Source: Aquimarina longa SW024 (GTDB lineage Bacteria > Bacteroidota > Bacteroidia > Flavobacteriales > Flavobacteriaceae). From it: DNA of 64,000 nt. Each line of letters starts with the position of its first letter. Position 1 is the first letter of the stretch. The translations under genes and the position numbers were made by a program. The stretch is taken from NCBI RefSeq assembly GCF_001401755.1, contig NZ_KQ474101.1:77039-141038 (forward strand), given 5' to 3'. Below the pieces are notes generated by a model. That model did no database searches. It had not been told where the DNA came from and worked only from the letters and a program-made list of their open reading frames with translations. This document shows, one piece after another, positions 8,004-17,661 of the stretch.

Positions 8004-11000
8004 TTACTCTAATTTAAAGTTTTGTGTTTTCTTAAAAGTAGAAATGTCTATTTTTTCAACATCTTCTTGATAAGATTTCCAGTCATCATTAAAGAAAGCA
8101 TTGGTTTTTTGTAAAGCAATACTTATAGCATCTTTAGTTTGTTTTATTAAAGTATTTTCTGTGGTGGTTAATCCAGTCTGACGACTGCTTACATAACGTT
8201 TAGTATTCTGTAATCGTTGTATAATAGTGACTTTCGGGTTTCTAGTGATTCCCTGACGTTTATCCTCTTTACCAATATAAATAGTAATTATACTATCGAT
8301 TTTCTTAGAGATGTTTTTAGATAATTTGATCTGATCTTTATATTTCTTTTTATCTAACTCTTTAAACTCTTTCTGATATTTTAAAGCAATATTTTTACTT
8401 TCTACTAATTGTCGTACAGCATCCGCTGTAGTTTGTTTCATTTTTTCTAATTTTTTTGAAGCAGTATAAATTTCGTTTATATTTTTTGGAGATACAGATA
8501 ATCTTGGATCAGACTGTACTTCTATTATAGTTTCAGACTTTTGATTACCATATTCTAATACTCCTTTATATTTCCCAGGTTTTACAGATATTCCTCCTGA
8601 TTCTTTATCTTGTTTTTGGATTTTTCTGTACGGTTTATCTGCTCCTTTCTCATCCATAGCCCATTTTATTTTATATAAACCTGTAGAATCAGGAGTTTTT
8701 TCTTTTAGTGTTCTGATTAAACGGTCTCCATCATAAATTTTTAGACGAATAGAATCCCATTTTGGGGTAGCTTCTTTTTTTTCGTCATCTATAGTATCAT
8801 CGTCGGTGTTTTTTTCTTTAGTAAGAGTTTCTTTTTTCTTTTCTTCTACCTGGATATAATATGATATAAGTGCACCATAATCTCGGTTATCACCATTGTA
8901 TAAAGCATCTCCTCCAAAACGGCTACCAGTGGGTTGTTGTAAGGCTGCTTGATATGCTATTGGTGGATCAAAAAGCTGTAATTTTTGGTTTAAAATACTA
9001 TTAGTTTTTGCAATAGCTCTTAATGGTCGAATATCATCTAATACCCATGCTGCTCTACCAAAGGTACCAATGATTAAATCATGCTCTCTGGGATGTATAA
9101 TTAGATCTTTTACAGAAACTGTAGGAAACCCTTTAGTCCATTTAGTCCAATTATTTCCGGCATTAAGTGATATGTATAATCCGTCATCTGTACCTAAGAA
9201 AAGCAGATTCTTTTCTATAGGATCTTCAATAATACTTAATGTATAGCTTTTTACATCGTTTTGATCAACAATACGTTGCCATGTTTCTCCATAATCAGTA
9301 GTTCTAAAAGCGTAAGGGGTGTAATTAAATCTTCTATAATCATTAGCTACTAGTAGCGCTTCTCCTTTCTTTTTATTTGAAGCTTTAATTTGTACAATCC
9401 AACTCCCTTTGGGCAATCCTTTTATATTGGTAGATACGTCGGTCCAATTGGTTCCTCCATTTTTAGTAACATGTATACGCCCATCATCTGTACCTACCCA
9501 TAGCATATTTTGTTCTAGTGGTGAGGGTTCGACTACTAAGATCGTACAGTAATTTTCTGCTCCTGTGGCATCTATAGTTAATCCTCCGCTGTCACTTTGT
9601 TTTTGTTTTTCTGGATCATTGGTGGTTAGATCAGGAGAAATAACCTTCCATGTTAATCCTTTGTCAGTACTTTTATGAACATATTGACTTCCAAAATATA
9701 TAGTAGCAGTATCAAAAGGATCAATATTGATTGCAGCATTCCAGTTAAAACGTAATTTTATTTTTGGATCAGGATGTGTAGGGCGAACGGTATAATTGTT
9801 TCCAGTCATCCAGTCATATCTACTTACATATCCTTGCTGACTCATAGACCATCCATATCTGGAATCATCTTTGTCTGGTACTACATCAAATCCATCACCA
9901 AATGATATTTCTTGCCAGTAAGAGTTTCGTATTCCCTGAGCTCTCCAGACATATGCAGGCCCTCTCCAACTACCATTATCTTGCATTCCTCCATATACAT
10001 TATATGGAAATTCATTATCTATACTAATGTGATAGAATTGTGCAACAGGAAGATTACCAATAAATCGCCAATTTTTTCCTCCGTCTCTAGTAATATTTAA
10101 CCCTCCATCATTACCATCAATCATATAGTTTCCATTAGTTGGATGAATCCACCATGCATGATGATCAGGATGTATACCGTTGTTTACACCATAGGCGGGC
10201 ATCAATTGAGAGAAATTTTTACCACCATCTTCAGAAACATTTACGTAGGTAAATACAGAATATACTCTATTTTCATTTAAGGGGTCTACAAATATATCAG
10301 AGTAATAAAAAGGGCGATTTCCGATATCATTTTTGTCATTAATTTTTTTCCATGTAAACCCTCCGTCATTAGATTTATATAGCGCATTCTTTTTAGCTTC
10401 GATTAGTGCATAAATAATGTTAGGTTTACTAGGAGCTATAGCTAATCCAATTCTACCTAGATTTCCTTTAGGGAGTCCATCTAAGTCAGTACGTTTTTTC
10501 CAGTTTTTTCCTCCATCATAAGTGATATAAAGACCAGAACCTTTACCTCCGGATTTAAAAAACCAAGGATCACGTTTATGTTCCCATAGTGCAGCCACTA
10601 ATTTATTAGGGTTTGAAGGATCCATTACAAGATCAGCAGCTCCTGTTTTAGTATTGCTAAATAGAATTTTTGTCCAAGTGGTACCTCCGTCGATTGTTTT
10701 AAAAACCCCTCTTTCAGGGTGCTCTCCCCATGGCGAACCAATTGCTGCAACGTAAATAATATTGGGATTAGTTGGGTCAATAATAATTTTATGAATATGA
10801 CGCGTTTTTTCTAATCCCATGAGTTTCCAGTTTTTTCCTCCATCCAAGGATTTATAGATACCATATCCACCATTAAGACTATTTCTAGGATTTCCTTCTC
10901 CTGTTCCTATCCAAAGTACAGAAGGATTAGATTGTTGGATAGCCACAGCACCAATCGAAGCTGTAGTTTCATGATCAAAAATTGGTTTCCACTTAATACC

Positions 11001-11216
11001 TCCAGAAGTAGATTTCCAAACTCCACCAGAAGCAGTTCCAACATAAATGATATCTGGATTAGAAGTTACTACATCTATAGAAGTAACTCTACCGCTCATT
11101 CCTCCTGGACCTATATTACGTGGAGTGCCATCTTTAATAAGATCCATGGTAAATTTCTGTGCTGATATTGTAGAAATTGTACTCAGTAATAATAATAGTA
11201 AAAATTGTTTTTTCAT
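8004..11216 (-). CDS. Exported BNR/Asp-box repeat protein (sortilin/VPS10-like beta-propeller)
   Basis: This 1070-residue protein has a signal peptide (cleavage near Ser-Ala-Gln at 19-21). Across residues 60-760 it carries about ten Asp-box motifs of the form S-x-D-G-G-x-x-W (for example SLDGGKNW, TIDGGTTW, SNDGGFTW, STDKGLTW). Each marks a propeller blade, so two stacked propellers are likely, as in exo-alpha-sialidase/sortilin-type proteins common in flavobacteria. The last 300 residues are Lys-rich and helical. I see no T9SS sorting domain, so it may stay periplasmic or be anchored. Such proteins are often labelled glycosyl hydrolase, but nothing visible shows a catalytic site. The next gene upstream starts 19 bp away, so the two are probably one operon. 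Confidence 0.85.
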   Translation of the reverse strand: MKKQFLLLLLLSTISTISAQKFTMDLIKDGTPRNIGPGGMSGRVTSIDVVTSNPDIIYVGTASGGVWKSTSGGIKWKPIFDHETTASIGAVAIQQSNPSVLWIGTGEGNPRNSLNGGYGIYKSLDGGKNWKLMGLEKTRHIHKIIIDPTNPNIIYVAAIGSPWGEHPERGVFKTIDGGTTWTKILFSNTKTGAADLVMDPSNPNKLVAALWEHKRDPWFFKSGGKGSGLYITYDGGKNWKKRTDLDGLPKGNLGRIGLAIAPSKPNIIYALIEAKKNALYKSNDGGFTWKKINDKNDIGNRPFYYSDIFVDPLNENRVYSVFTYVNVSEDGGKNFSQLMPAYGVNNGIHPDHHAWWIHPTNGNYMIDGNDGGLNITRDGGKNWRFIGNLPVAQFYHISIDNEFPYNVYGGMQDNGSWRGPAYVWRAQGIRNSYWQEISFGDGFDVVPDKDDSRYGWSMSQQGYVSRYDWMTGNNYTVRPTHPDPKIKLRFNWNAAINIDPFDTATIYFGSQYVHKSTDKGLTWKVISPDLTTNDPEKQKQSDSGGLTIDATGAENYCTILVVEPSPLEQNMLWVGTDDGRIHVTKNGGTNWTDVSTNIKGLPKGSWIVQIKASNKKKGEALLVANDYRRFNYTPYAFRTTDYGETWQRIVDQNDVKSYTLSIIEDPIEKNLLFLGTDDGLYISLNAGNNWTKWTKGFPTVSVKDLIIHPREHDLIIGTFGRAAWVLDDIRPLRAIAKTNSILNQKLQLFDPPIAYQAALQQPTGSRFGGDALYNGDNRDYGALISYYIQVEEKKKETLTKEKNTDDDTIDDEKKEATPKWDSIRLKIYDGDRLIRTLKEKTPDSTGLYKIKWAMDEKGADKPYRKIQKQDKESGGISVKPGKYKGVLEYGNQKSETIIEVQSDPRLSVSPKNINEIYTASKKLEKMKQTTADAVRQLVESKNIALKYQKEFKELDKKKYKDQIKLSKNISKKIDSIITIYIGKEDKRQGITRNPKVTIIQRLQNTKRYVSSRQTGLTTTENTLIKQTKDAISIALQKTNAFFNDDWKSYQEDVEKIDISTFKKTQNFKLE

Positions 11217-11235
11217 TCTGATCGGTATGTGTTAG

Positions 11236-12018
11236 TTATAGGTGTATTTGTTGCTCTAGTGTTGTGAGAAAATGTATGTTTGGATATTTGTTTTTTAAAT
11301 CTATAAGTTCTGTCTTTTTTATTAGAGGAGAAATGTGAGTGGCAATAACTTGTTTTGGATTGATATATTTTTTGATGAGTAGTTTACTACCATTTGATAA
11401 AAGCATCCAATAGGGGATTATTGCAATATCAATACCTTCATCAACTAGGTGTAATTGATGAAATAGATTGATTTCTTCAAACCAATCAGTATCTCCTACA
11501 TGTAGAATTTTTTTATTATTTATATGTACTATATATCCTATGTTTTCTACAGATGTATGCCTTTTTCCAACATGGTTTATTTTAACTCCTGTAATCATAA
11601 AATTTTTAACAGTTACAGGTTGTTTGGTATAGTCTTTTGTTGATATCGCTACTATTCTATCTGTAAATTCAGCAAATTTGTTTATGATTTGATTTGGTCC
11701 AAAAAGGATTGCTTTTTTATGAGATTTTAAATATACTTCTGATAATTGAGGACTAAAATGATCACCATGATAGTGTGTAAATAAAATAGCATTAGGGTTC
11801 AATTCTGTATTGATTTTATGGACTACTTCTTTTGTAGGAAATAAATAGTCATCGCCGTATTTTGTATGCAGTCCATCAATAAGGATAGATGATTGTCCAT
11901 CAGAAATATGGACTCCCATGTTACCTATATAAGTAATCTTTATATCTTCTTGAGAAAGACAAGAAATGCTATAAATAAAACTACTAATAAAAAATGATTT
12001 TAATACACTATAATTCAT
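11236..12018 (-). CDS. Exported metallo-beta-lactamase-fold hydrolase (UlaG-like)
   Basis: The 260-residue protein has an N-terminal signal peptide and a metallo-beta-lactamase fold. The motif Thr-His-Tyr-His-Gly-Asp-His near residue 80 supplies the metal ligands. A later His-Val-Gly-Asp-Thr-Asp stretch gives the bridging Asp, and a His in Ala-Thr-His-Ile-Ser near the C-terminus completes the site. The short linear form resembles UlaG-like lactonases rather than true beta-lactamases. It is the first gene of a leftward pair with the BNR-repeat protein (19-bp gap). The substrate is unknown. Confidence 0.82.
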   Translation of the reverse strand: MNYSVLKSFFISSFIYSISCLSQEDIKITYIGNMGVHISDGQSSILIDGLHTKYGDDYLFPTKEVVHKINTELNPNAILFTHYHGDHFSPQLSEVYLKSHKKAILFGPNQIINKFAEFTDRIVAISTKDYTKQPVTVKNFMITGVKINHVGKRHTSVENIGYIVHINNKKILHVGDTDWFEEINLFHQLHLVDEGIDIAIIPYWMLLSNGSKLLIKKYINPKQVIATHISPLIKKTELIDLKNKYPNIHFLTTLEQQIHL

Positions 12019-12071
12019 TGTCTTTTAAAACTCTAAAATAAATAAAATGAAAATGTTTAACTCTTAAAAGC

Positions 12072-12098
12072 TTGTTAAGGTAAAATATCATAAATTTG
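12072..12098 (+). promoter_or_regulatory. Possible flavobacterial promoter
   Basis: TAAATTTG at 12091-12098 fits the Bacteroidota -7 consensus TAnnTTTG and lies 19 bases before the start of the small gene at 12118. A TTG at 12072-12074 is at a short distance (16 bases) for a -33 element. Confidence 0.45.
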
Positions 12099-12117
12099 AA
12101 GGATTAAAAAAAGTCAA

Positions 12118-12351
12118 ATGAAATTTATCGAACTTACGCTTAAAAACCATACAATTCTTCATGGTTATGATGCTCGAAATCAAGAAATCATAGAAGAAGT
12201 TGAAGTCGAAAATGCTTCAAAAAAATTAGTTGCAGTAGATAGGATCTTATCAGTAAGTGAAAAATTTATTTTGATTAAATATGCTTATGATAGAATTATA
12301 TATTGGGAGTATATGGAGGATTATGATACGATAAAGAAAATACTGATGTAA
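12118..12351 (+). CDS. Small unrecognised cytoplasmic protein
   Basis: The 77-residue protein has no signal peptide or membrane segment. It begins with a strand (KFIELTLKNHTILHGYD), continues with an acidic EEVEVENASKK stretch and ends with a Tyr-rich helix. It looks like a small mixed alpha/beta domain, but I do not recognise it. A good TAnnTTTG box 19 bases upstream supports a real gene. It converges with the next leftward gene, only 6 bases away. Function unknown. Confidence 0.6.
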   Translation: MKFIELTLKNHTILHGYDARNQEIIEEVEVENASKKLVAVDRILSVSEKFILIKYAYDRIIYWEYMEDYDTIKKILM

Positions 12352-12357
12352 TAGTTA

Positions 12358-12717
12358 TTACATAATTTTTGAGTTATCACTATTTCGCGCAGAAATAAGC
12401 TTAAAGTTTTTATCAACTTTTAGAATGATTATTTTACCAGTTTGTAGGTTAACCATTTTCCATCTAAATCCATATGATGTTTCAAAAATAGCAGATCTTG
12501 CCATTTTTCTTAAATCTATTTCATCTATATTTTCAACGATTTGATTCGCCAAAAGATCAAATCCTCTTTCTTTGACTTCCTGAGTAGAAAGTTTGCGGTC
12601 ACGAGGATTTTGATTGTATTCTATTATGAATGTATTTGTAGAATCCTGAATGTTAATTATGGAGTATGCAAAAAATGTAGAAAATAAGAGAAATAGGAGT
12701 ACATGTTTTTTCATCAT
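12358..12717 (-). CDS. Small exported unrecognised protein
   Basis: This 119-residue protein starts with MMKKHVLLFLLFSTFFAYS, a clear signal peptide, and has no lipobox. The mature part has a helical middle (STQEVKERGFDLLANQIVENIDEIDL) and a C-terminal strand region (FRWKMVNLQTGKIIILKVDKN). I do not recognise a domain. It stands alone, with its stop 6 bases from the end of the convergent small gene. Function unknown. Confidence 0.65.
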   Translation of the reverse strand: MMKKHVLLFLLFSTFFAYSIINIQDSTNTFIIEYNQNPRDRKLSTQEVKERGFDLLANQIVENIDEIDLRKMARSAIFETSYGFRWKMVNLQTGKIIILKVDKNFKLISARNSDNSKIM

Positions 12718-12887
12718 CTTACGATTTTGAGAATCACATAATACTTTAATCTATTGTAGTAGTATGCAATTATATTAGGTTTACATTTGTAGCCATGCGT
12801 ATTTGCTATACTTTAACAATTATCTTTATAAATAGGGGTTTTACAAAAATAAGATATAAATATTCTACTTGTATAATTGTATCGTTA

Positions 12888-12926
12888 AAAAAAGCATAAA
12901 TATTTAGAGAATATATATGCTTTTTT
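12888..12926 (-). terminator. Terminator downstream of the M28 peptidase gene
   Basis: Arms AAAAAAGCATA and TATGCTTTTTT enclose an AT-rich partly paired loop. Read leftward the hairpin ends in a run of U and lies about 100 bases past the stop of the M28 peptidase gene. Confidence 0.7.
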
Positions 12927-13026
12927 CGTTTTTATGTTTTTAAATTAAAGAATACTTTATAAAAAGTTAATTTAACTAAGAATTCTTTTGTAAACTTAAG
13001 ATGATAGTTTAGGGTACTATTTTGGG

Positions 13027-14496
13027 TTATTTTTGATATAATTTTTTACCTGCTTCATAATATTTATCTCCTTCTATCCAAAATGGGGTTGTTGGATTAT
13101 TAGCAATATTTCTACAAGCTAAAACATAGGATTTAAAAAATTTGAATAAATATTCATAATCGAGAGTATCTGGGTTATCAGTAACTTGATGATAATATTT
13201 GGTTATTTCATCATCAAAAGCGGTAAATCCCATGCTAAAGGTAGGAGCAGGGATTCCTTTTATGGCAAAATGTACATTATCAGATCTATCGAACAATCCT
13301 TGTTCGGGAGCAGGGTCATCAATAGCCGTTAATCCAAATTTTGCAGCAGCATCTACAATATCTTTTTGCGCTGTTGTTCTGTTTAAACCAATTATAGTTG
13401 CTTTTGTAGTATCATTGTATCCTCCATTATCACTATTAAAACAATATATCATTTGGTGTAATGGAAATACGGGATGGTTTACATACCACTTACTTCCTAA
13501 AAGTCCTTTTTCTTCTCCTGTAAAAAGAATAAATAGTGCTGATCTTTTGGTAGGATATTTTGCAATATTCTTTGCTGCAGATAATACAGTTACGGTTCCT
13601 ACAGCATTATCTCTGGCACCATTATATATAGAATCATTTTCTACAGCCGTACCAATACCTACATGATCATAATGAGCAGAGTAGATGATGTATTCATTTT
13701 TTAGTTTAGGGTCAGATCCTTCAACATAGCCGATTACGTTTTGAGAAGCAATTGCACTTTCTTTAATTCCTTTAATTGTAATATTGATATCTGCTTCTAG
13801 ATTTTCTATAAAGAGTTTACTGATCTCTTCTTTTGTATCATTAACCCATGAATAAGAAAAACCATCATTATCTTTTTTTTGCCCTGAGATATTCATTTTA
13901 TCTCCATTAAAATAATGTTCCATTTTTACCCAAGTAGGCTCATCAATAGTAGAGATCTCTACCATACCAATAGCACCGTTTTGTTTAGCTAATTTCATCT
14001 TTTCTTTAGTTTTAGAAAGAGCAGCTCTGAGGTCTTTATTTTCTTTGGTACCGATAATAGAAATTACGTATTTTCCTTTTACATTATTATTTTTATAATC
14101 CTCTTCTAATCCATAATTGACGAATACAGCTTTTCCCTTATAATTAGTGTTTTCTGTTGTAATCATTAGGATATTATTAGACAATATGTTTTCTGTTTTA
14201 AATTCAGTTTTTGTAGCTCTAGATGTTTTTTGTAGGGTTACTTTCTGAAAGTAACTATTGACTTTGGGTATTGGTTTTACGCCATAGCCTCTTAACATAT
14301 TGGCTAAATACTGAGCTGCAATTTTGTTTTCAGGACTTCCAGTTTGTCTGCCCTTTAATTCATCTGAGGCTAAAAAATAGATGTGCCCTTCAATTTCATT
14401 TTTGGTAAGTGTTGATATTACTTTCTCAACGTCATCTTGTGCCGAAATGATTATAGTACAAGAAAAAGAAAAAATAAATAAAATAATTTTTTTCAT
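13027..14496 (-). CDS. Exported M28-family zinc aminopeptidase
   Basis: The protein has 489 residues with a signal peptide (1-19). The region of about 110-240 resembles an inserted PA-like domain. The M28 metal ligands are visible in order: His and Asp in Ser-Ala-His-Tyr-Asp-His, Asp in Gly-Ala-Arg-Asp-Asn-Ala, the catalytic Glu-Glu pair in Phe-Thr-Gly-Glu-Glu-Lys, Asp in Asn-Ser-Asp-Asn-Gly, and the last His in Tyr-Tyr-His-Gln-Val-Thr-Asp. All are intact, so it should be an active co-catalytic two-zinc aminopeptidase in the periplasm or outside. It stands alone, divergent from the VWA gene. Confidence 0.92.
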   Translation of the reverse strand: MKKIILFIFSFSCTIIISAQDDVEKVISTLTKNEIEGHIYFLASDELKGRQTGSPENKIAAQYLANMLRGYGVKPIPKVNSYFQKVTLQKTSRATKTEFKTENILSNNILMITTENTNYKGKAVFVNYGLEEDYKNNNVKGKYVISIIGTKENKDLRAALSKTKEKMKLAKQNGAIGMVEISTIDEPTWVKMEHYFNGDKMNISGQKKDNDGFSYSWVNDTKEEISKLFIENLEADINITIKGIKESAIASQNVIGYVEGSDPKLKNEYIIYSAHYDHVGIGTAVENDSIYNGARDNAVGTVTVLSAAKNIAKYPTKRSALFILFTGEEKGLLGSKWYVNHPVFPLHQMIYCFNSDNGGYNDTTKATIIGLNRTTAQKDIVDAAAKFGLTAIDDPAPEQGLFDRSDNVHFAIKGIPAPTFSMGFTAFDDEITKYYHQVTDNPDTLDYEYLFKFFKSYVLACRNIANNPTTPFWIEGDKYYEAGKKLYQK

Positions 14497-14800
14497 AAGA
14501 GTAGAAATGTATGATAAGAATTAGATATAGTATAAGTTGGTGGTAATTTGATCTTTATCAAAGATAAGGAAAGATATTTATAGGAGGGATTTACCGTATT
14601 CTTTTTATGTCTTTATTAAGTTTTTGGTAACTCTTTTTTCCAAAACAAATGTTAAATTCTCTTTTCTTCTATAAGAGATAAGTTTTATTTTTTATAAAAT
14701 AAACTACCTTTATCTTAGATTAACACTAAAACAAATAGTATACTAAAAATTGATTTTAGTATTTTAATTGAAACAATATTCTATTTGGTTTTAGAAATTT
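14497..14800. other. Divergent intergenic region, M28 peptidase / VWA gene
   Basis: These 304 AT-rich bases lie between divergent genes. A small palindrome TTATC-AAA-GATAA near 14560 is visible. I see no further gene. Confidence 0.4.
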
Positions 14801-15937
14801 ATGCTAATGAAAGAAGAGAGGAAAATAGTTAAAAAAGGCTTTGCATTTACGATATACGAAGCTCCTGAACAATCTCCTTTTGATAAGCTTTTTGATATTT
14901 TTCAGGAAGTTATTACTCATACTTCGGGAGATCTAGATGAAGCTTTAGATTGGATGAAAGAATTAGATAAGGAGTATCAACTCACAGATGAGAATTATAC
15001 TTTAGATGATTTTGTCGAAGATTTAAAGAAAAAAGGATATATCAGAGAAGAGATTAAACCTGATGGTAAAGGAGGTATGTCTATTACAGCTAAAACAGAA
15101 CAAGCTATTCGTAAAAGAGCATTAGACCAAATTTTTGGTAAGTTAAAAAGGAGTGGCTCAGGAAATCATAAAACTAAGTATATTGGTAAAGGCGATGAGC
15201 ATTCTGGGGAGTTCCGCAAGTATCAGTATGGGGATTCTCTAGAGCGAATATCGATAACTGAGAGTCTAAAAAATGCTCAGATCAATCATGGAATTGATGG
15301 TTTACATCTTACAGAAGATGATCTTGTAGTAGAAGAAACTCAGTTTAAAGCTCAGATGAGTACTGTATTAATGATTGATATTAGCCATAGTATGATATTA
15401 TATGGGGAAGATCGTATCACACCAGCCAAAAAAGTAGCAATGGCATTAGCAGAATTAATTACTACGCGATATCCTAAGGATACATTAGAGATATTAGTTT
15501 TTGGTAATGATGCATGGCCTATTGCAATTAAAGATTTGCCATATTTACAAGTAGGTCCATATCATACGAATACGGTAGCAGGTTTACAATTAGCTATGGA
15601 TATGCTGCGTAGAAAAAGGAATACAAATAAGCAAATTTTTATGATTACTGATGGTAAACCTAGCTGTTTAAGAATGTCAGACGGTCAATACTATAAAAAT
15701 AGTAATGGATTAGATTATCATATTGTAAATAAATGTTATATGATGGCACAACAAGCAAGAAAATTGCATATCCCTATAACTACTTTTATGATTGCACAAG
15801 ATCCTTATTTGATGCAATTTGTAAGAGAATTTACCTATGCAAATCAGGGTAAAGCATTTTATACCGGTCTCAGTGGGCTGGGTGAAATGATTTTTGAAGA
15901 TTACGAAACCAATAGAAAAAAAAGAATAAGAGGATAA
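14801..15937 (+). CDS. VWA-domain (CoxE-like) partner of AAA ATPase
   Basis: The 378-residue protein has an N-terminal helical and charged region (about 1-185) and a C-terminal von Willebrand A domain. The MIDAS motif Asp-Ile-Ser-His-Ser lies near residue 195, with Thr in Tyr-His-Thr-Asn-Thr and Asp in Met-Ile-Thr-Asp-Gly completing the metal site. It has no signal peptide or membrane segment, so it is cytoplasmic. An in-frame ATG six bases later is an equally good start. The AAA ATPase gene follows 34 bp later. Such MoxR/VWA or ChlI/ChlD-like pairs usually work together in metal insertion or complex assembly; the client is unknown. Confidence 0.85.
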   Translation: MLMKEERKIVKKGFAFTIYEAPEQSPFDKLFDIFQEVITHTSGDLDEALDWMKELDKEYQLTDENYTLDDFVEDLKKKGYIREEIKPDGKGGMSITAKTEQAIRKRALDQIFGKLKRSGSGNHKTKYIGKGDEHSGEFRKYQYGDSLERISITESLKNAQINHGIDGLHLTEDDLVVEETQFKAQMSTVLMIDISHSMILYGEDRITPAKKVAMALAELITTRYPKDTLEILVFGNDAWPIAIKDLPYLQVGPYHTNTVAGLQLAMDMLRRKRNTNKQIFMITDGKPSCLRMSDGQYYKNSNGLDYHIVNKCYMMAQQARKLHIPITTFMIAQDPYLMQFVREFTYANQGKAFYTGLSGLGEMIFEDYETNRKKRIRG

Positions 15938-15971
15938 ATTAATTCTAAAATTGATTGTTAGAAATAAATAT

Positions 15972-17435
15972 ATGGAAATTTCAATACTAAAAACATTAAG
16001 GCAATTAAAAGAATCAGGGTATAAAAGCAAAACAATAAAAGATGAGCTCAGAAATAATTTAAGAATTAAGATAAGTAATAAAGAAGAAACCTTTACAGGG
16101 ATTCATGGATATGAAAATACAGTTATCCCTGAGTTAGAAAGAGCGATTCTTTCTCGTCATAATATTAATTTACTAGGACTAAGAGGTCAGGCAAAAACAC
16201 GTTTAGCAAGACAAATGATTACACTGTTAGATGAGTGGATTCCTGTTGTAGAAGGATCGGAAATTAATGATGATCCTTTTAATCCGATATCGCGATACGC
16301 TACTAATTTAATAAAAGAAAAAGGAGATGATACTCCTATTAGTTGGTTACATCGATCAGAGCGTTTTGTAGAGAAATTAGCAACTCCAGATGTTACAGTA
16401 GCAGATATTATTGGAGATGTAGATCCTATTAAAGCAGCTAACCTAAAATTAAGCTATGCAGATGATCGTGTGATTCATTTTGGAATGATCCCAAGAGCAA
16501 ATAGAAGCATTTTTGTAATTAATGAATTACCAGATTTACAAGCGCGTATACAAGTAGCATTATTTAACATCCTACAAGAAGGCGATATCCAAATTAGAGG
16601 ATTTAAACTTAGATTACCATTAGATCTGCAATTTGTATTCACAGCAAACCCAGAAGATTATACAAATAGAGGAAGTATTGTAACTCCATTAAAAGATAGA
16701 ATAGGATCACAGATTTTAACACATTACCCAGAGACTATAGCAATAGCAAAAACAATAACGCAGCAAGAAGCAATGCTAGATTCTAGACAATCAGAGTCGG
16801 TTTATGTTCCTGATCTAGCTAAAGACTTATTGGAGCAAATTAGTTTTCAGGCACGAGTAAGTGAGTTTATAGATCATAAGAGTGGTATAAGTGCTAGAAT
16901 GAGTATTACTGCTTACGAAAATTTATTGAGTACAGCAGAGTATAGAACTTTACAATCAGGAACTACTCATACACTATTACGATTAAGTGATTTTACAGGG
17001 ATCATACCTGCAATAACAGGAAAAGTAGAATTAGTATATGAAGGAGAACAAGAAGGGGCTGCTACCGTAGCATATTCATTACTGTCTGATGCTATTAAAA
17101 CACTGTTTTTAAATTATTTTCCGAAGATAGAGAAATTAGAAAAAGAAGGTTATGAAAGCCCATATCAGGAATTAATCAATTGGTTTTTTGAAGAAAGTAA
17201 TTTTGAATTATTAGAGGATATATCTGATACAGAGTATAAAGAAAAGTTAGATAGAATTACACCTCTTAAAAATCTAATCAAAGAATACCAACCCAAAATT
17301 AGTGTAGAAGATTCTTATTTTATGATGGAGTTCTTATTATGGGGATTGGTAGAATATAAAAAGCTTAGTAAATACAGAATGTCTGATGGCTATAGATTTA
17401 AAGATCTTTATGGTAGTTATATAAATGACTTATAA
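15972..17435 (+). CDS. ChlI/MoxR-like AAA+ ATPase
   Basis: From ATG 15972 the protein has 487 residues; an in-frame ATG at 15951 adds seven residues and is a weaker fit. The P-loop reads Gly-Leu-Arg-Gly-Gln-Ala-Lys-Thr, and a Walker-B-like segment is in the FVINELPDLQARIQVALFNILQEGD stretch, typical of magnesium-chelatase-subunit-I-like proteins. FTANPEDYTNRG is the sensor-1 region. It follows the VWA gene at 34 bp, and the two probably form one chaperone complex. No membrane segment is seen. The pair has no recognisable client gene next to it. Confidence 0.88.
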   Translation: MEISILKTLRQLKESGYKSKTIKDELRNNLRIKISNKEETFTGIHGYENTVIPELERAILSRHNINLLGLRGQAKTRLARQMITLLDEWIPVVEGSEINDDPFNPISRYATNLIKEKGDDTPISWLHRSERFVEKLATPDVTVADIIGDVDPIKAANLKLSYADDRVIHFGMIPRANRSIFVINELPDLQARIQVALFNILQEGDIQIRGFKLRLPLDLQFVFTANPEDYTNRGSIVTPLKDRIGSQILTHYPETIAIAKTITQQEAMLDSRQSESVYVPDLAKDLLEQISFQARVSEFIDHKSGISARMSITAYENLLSTAEYRTLQSGTTHTLLRLSDFTGIIPAITGKVELVYEGEQEGAATVAYSLLSDAIKTLFLNYFPKIEKLEKEGYESPYQELINWFFEESNFELLEDISDTEYKEKLDRITPLKNLIKEYQPKISVEDSYFMMEFLLWGLVEYKKLSKYRMSDGYRFKDLYGSYINDL

Positions 17436-17470
17436 TGTAGAGACTTAAAATTAAATATAAACTTATCGAA

Positions 17471-17513
17471 AAAAAACCTCCGATGTTCATATGGAATATC
17501 AGAGGTTTTTTTT
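17471..17513 (+). terminator. Terminator after the VWA/AAA operon
   Basis: The arms AAAAAACCTCCGATGTTC and GAATATCAGAGGTTTTTT, with small bulges, are followed by a T run, 36 bases past the ATPase stop. Confidence 0.85.
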
Positions 17514-17661
17514 ATTGATAAATTATTTTATTATCAAAAAACAACCCGAAAATATGTTGTTTTATACTATTTAGCTATTTTTTTTTATAGATTATCTACT
17601 TATAAATATCTTGGCGATTAACTAACAATATAAAGTATTTATATCTTTAAAACTTAACACA

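Noticed and set aside
8004..11216. Calling the BNR-repeat protein a sialidase
   Set aside because: Asp-boxes alone mark propeller blades. I do not see the arginine triad or the FRIP-type start of sialidases.
13199..13666. Rightward open frame of 155 codons
   Set aside because: It is antisense to the conserved catalytic part of the M28 peptidase, whose motifs are all intact.
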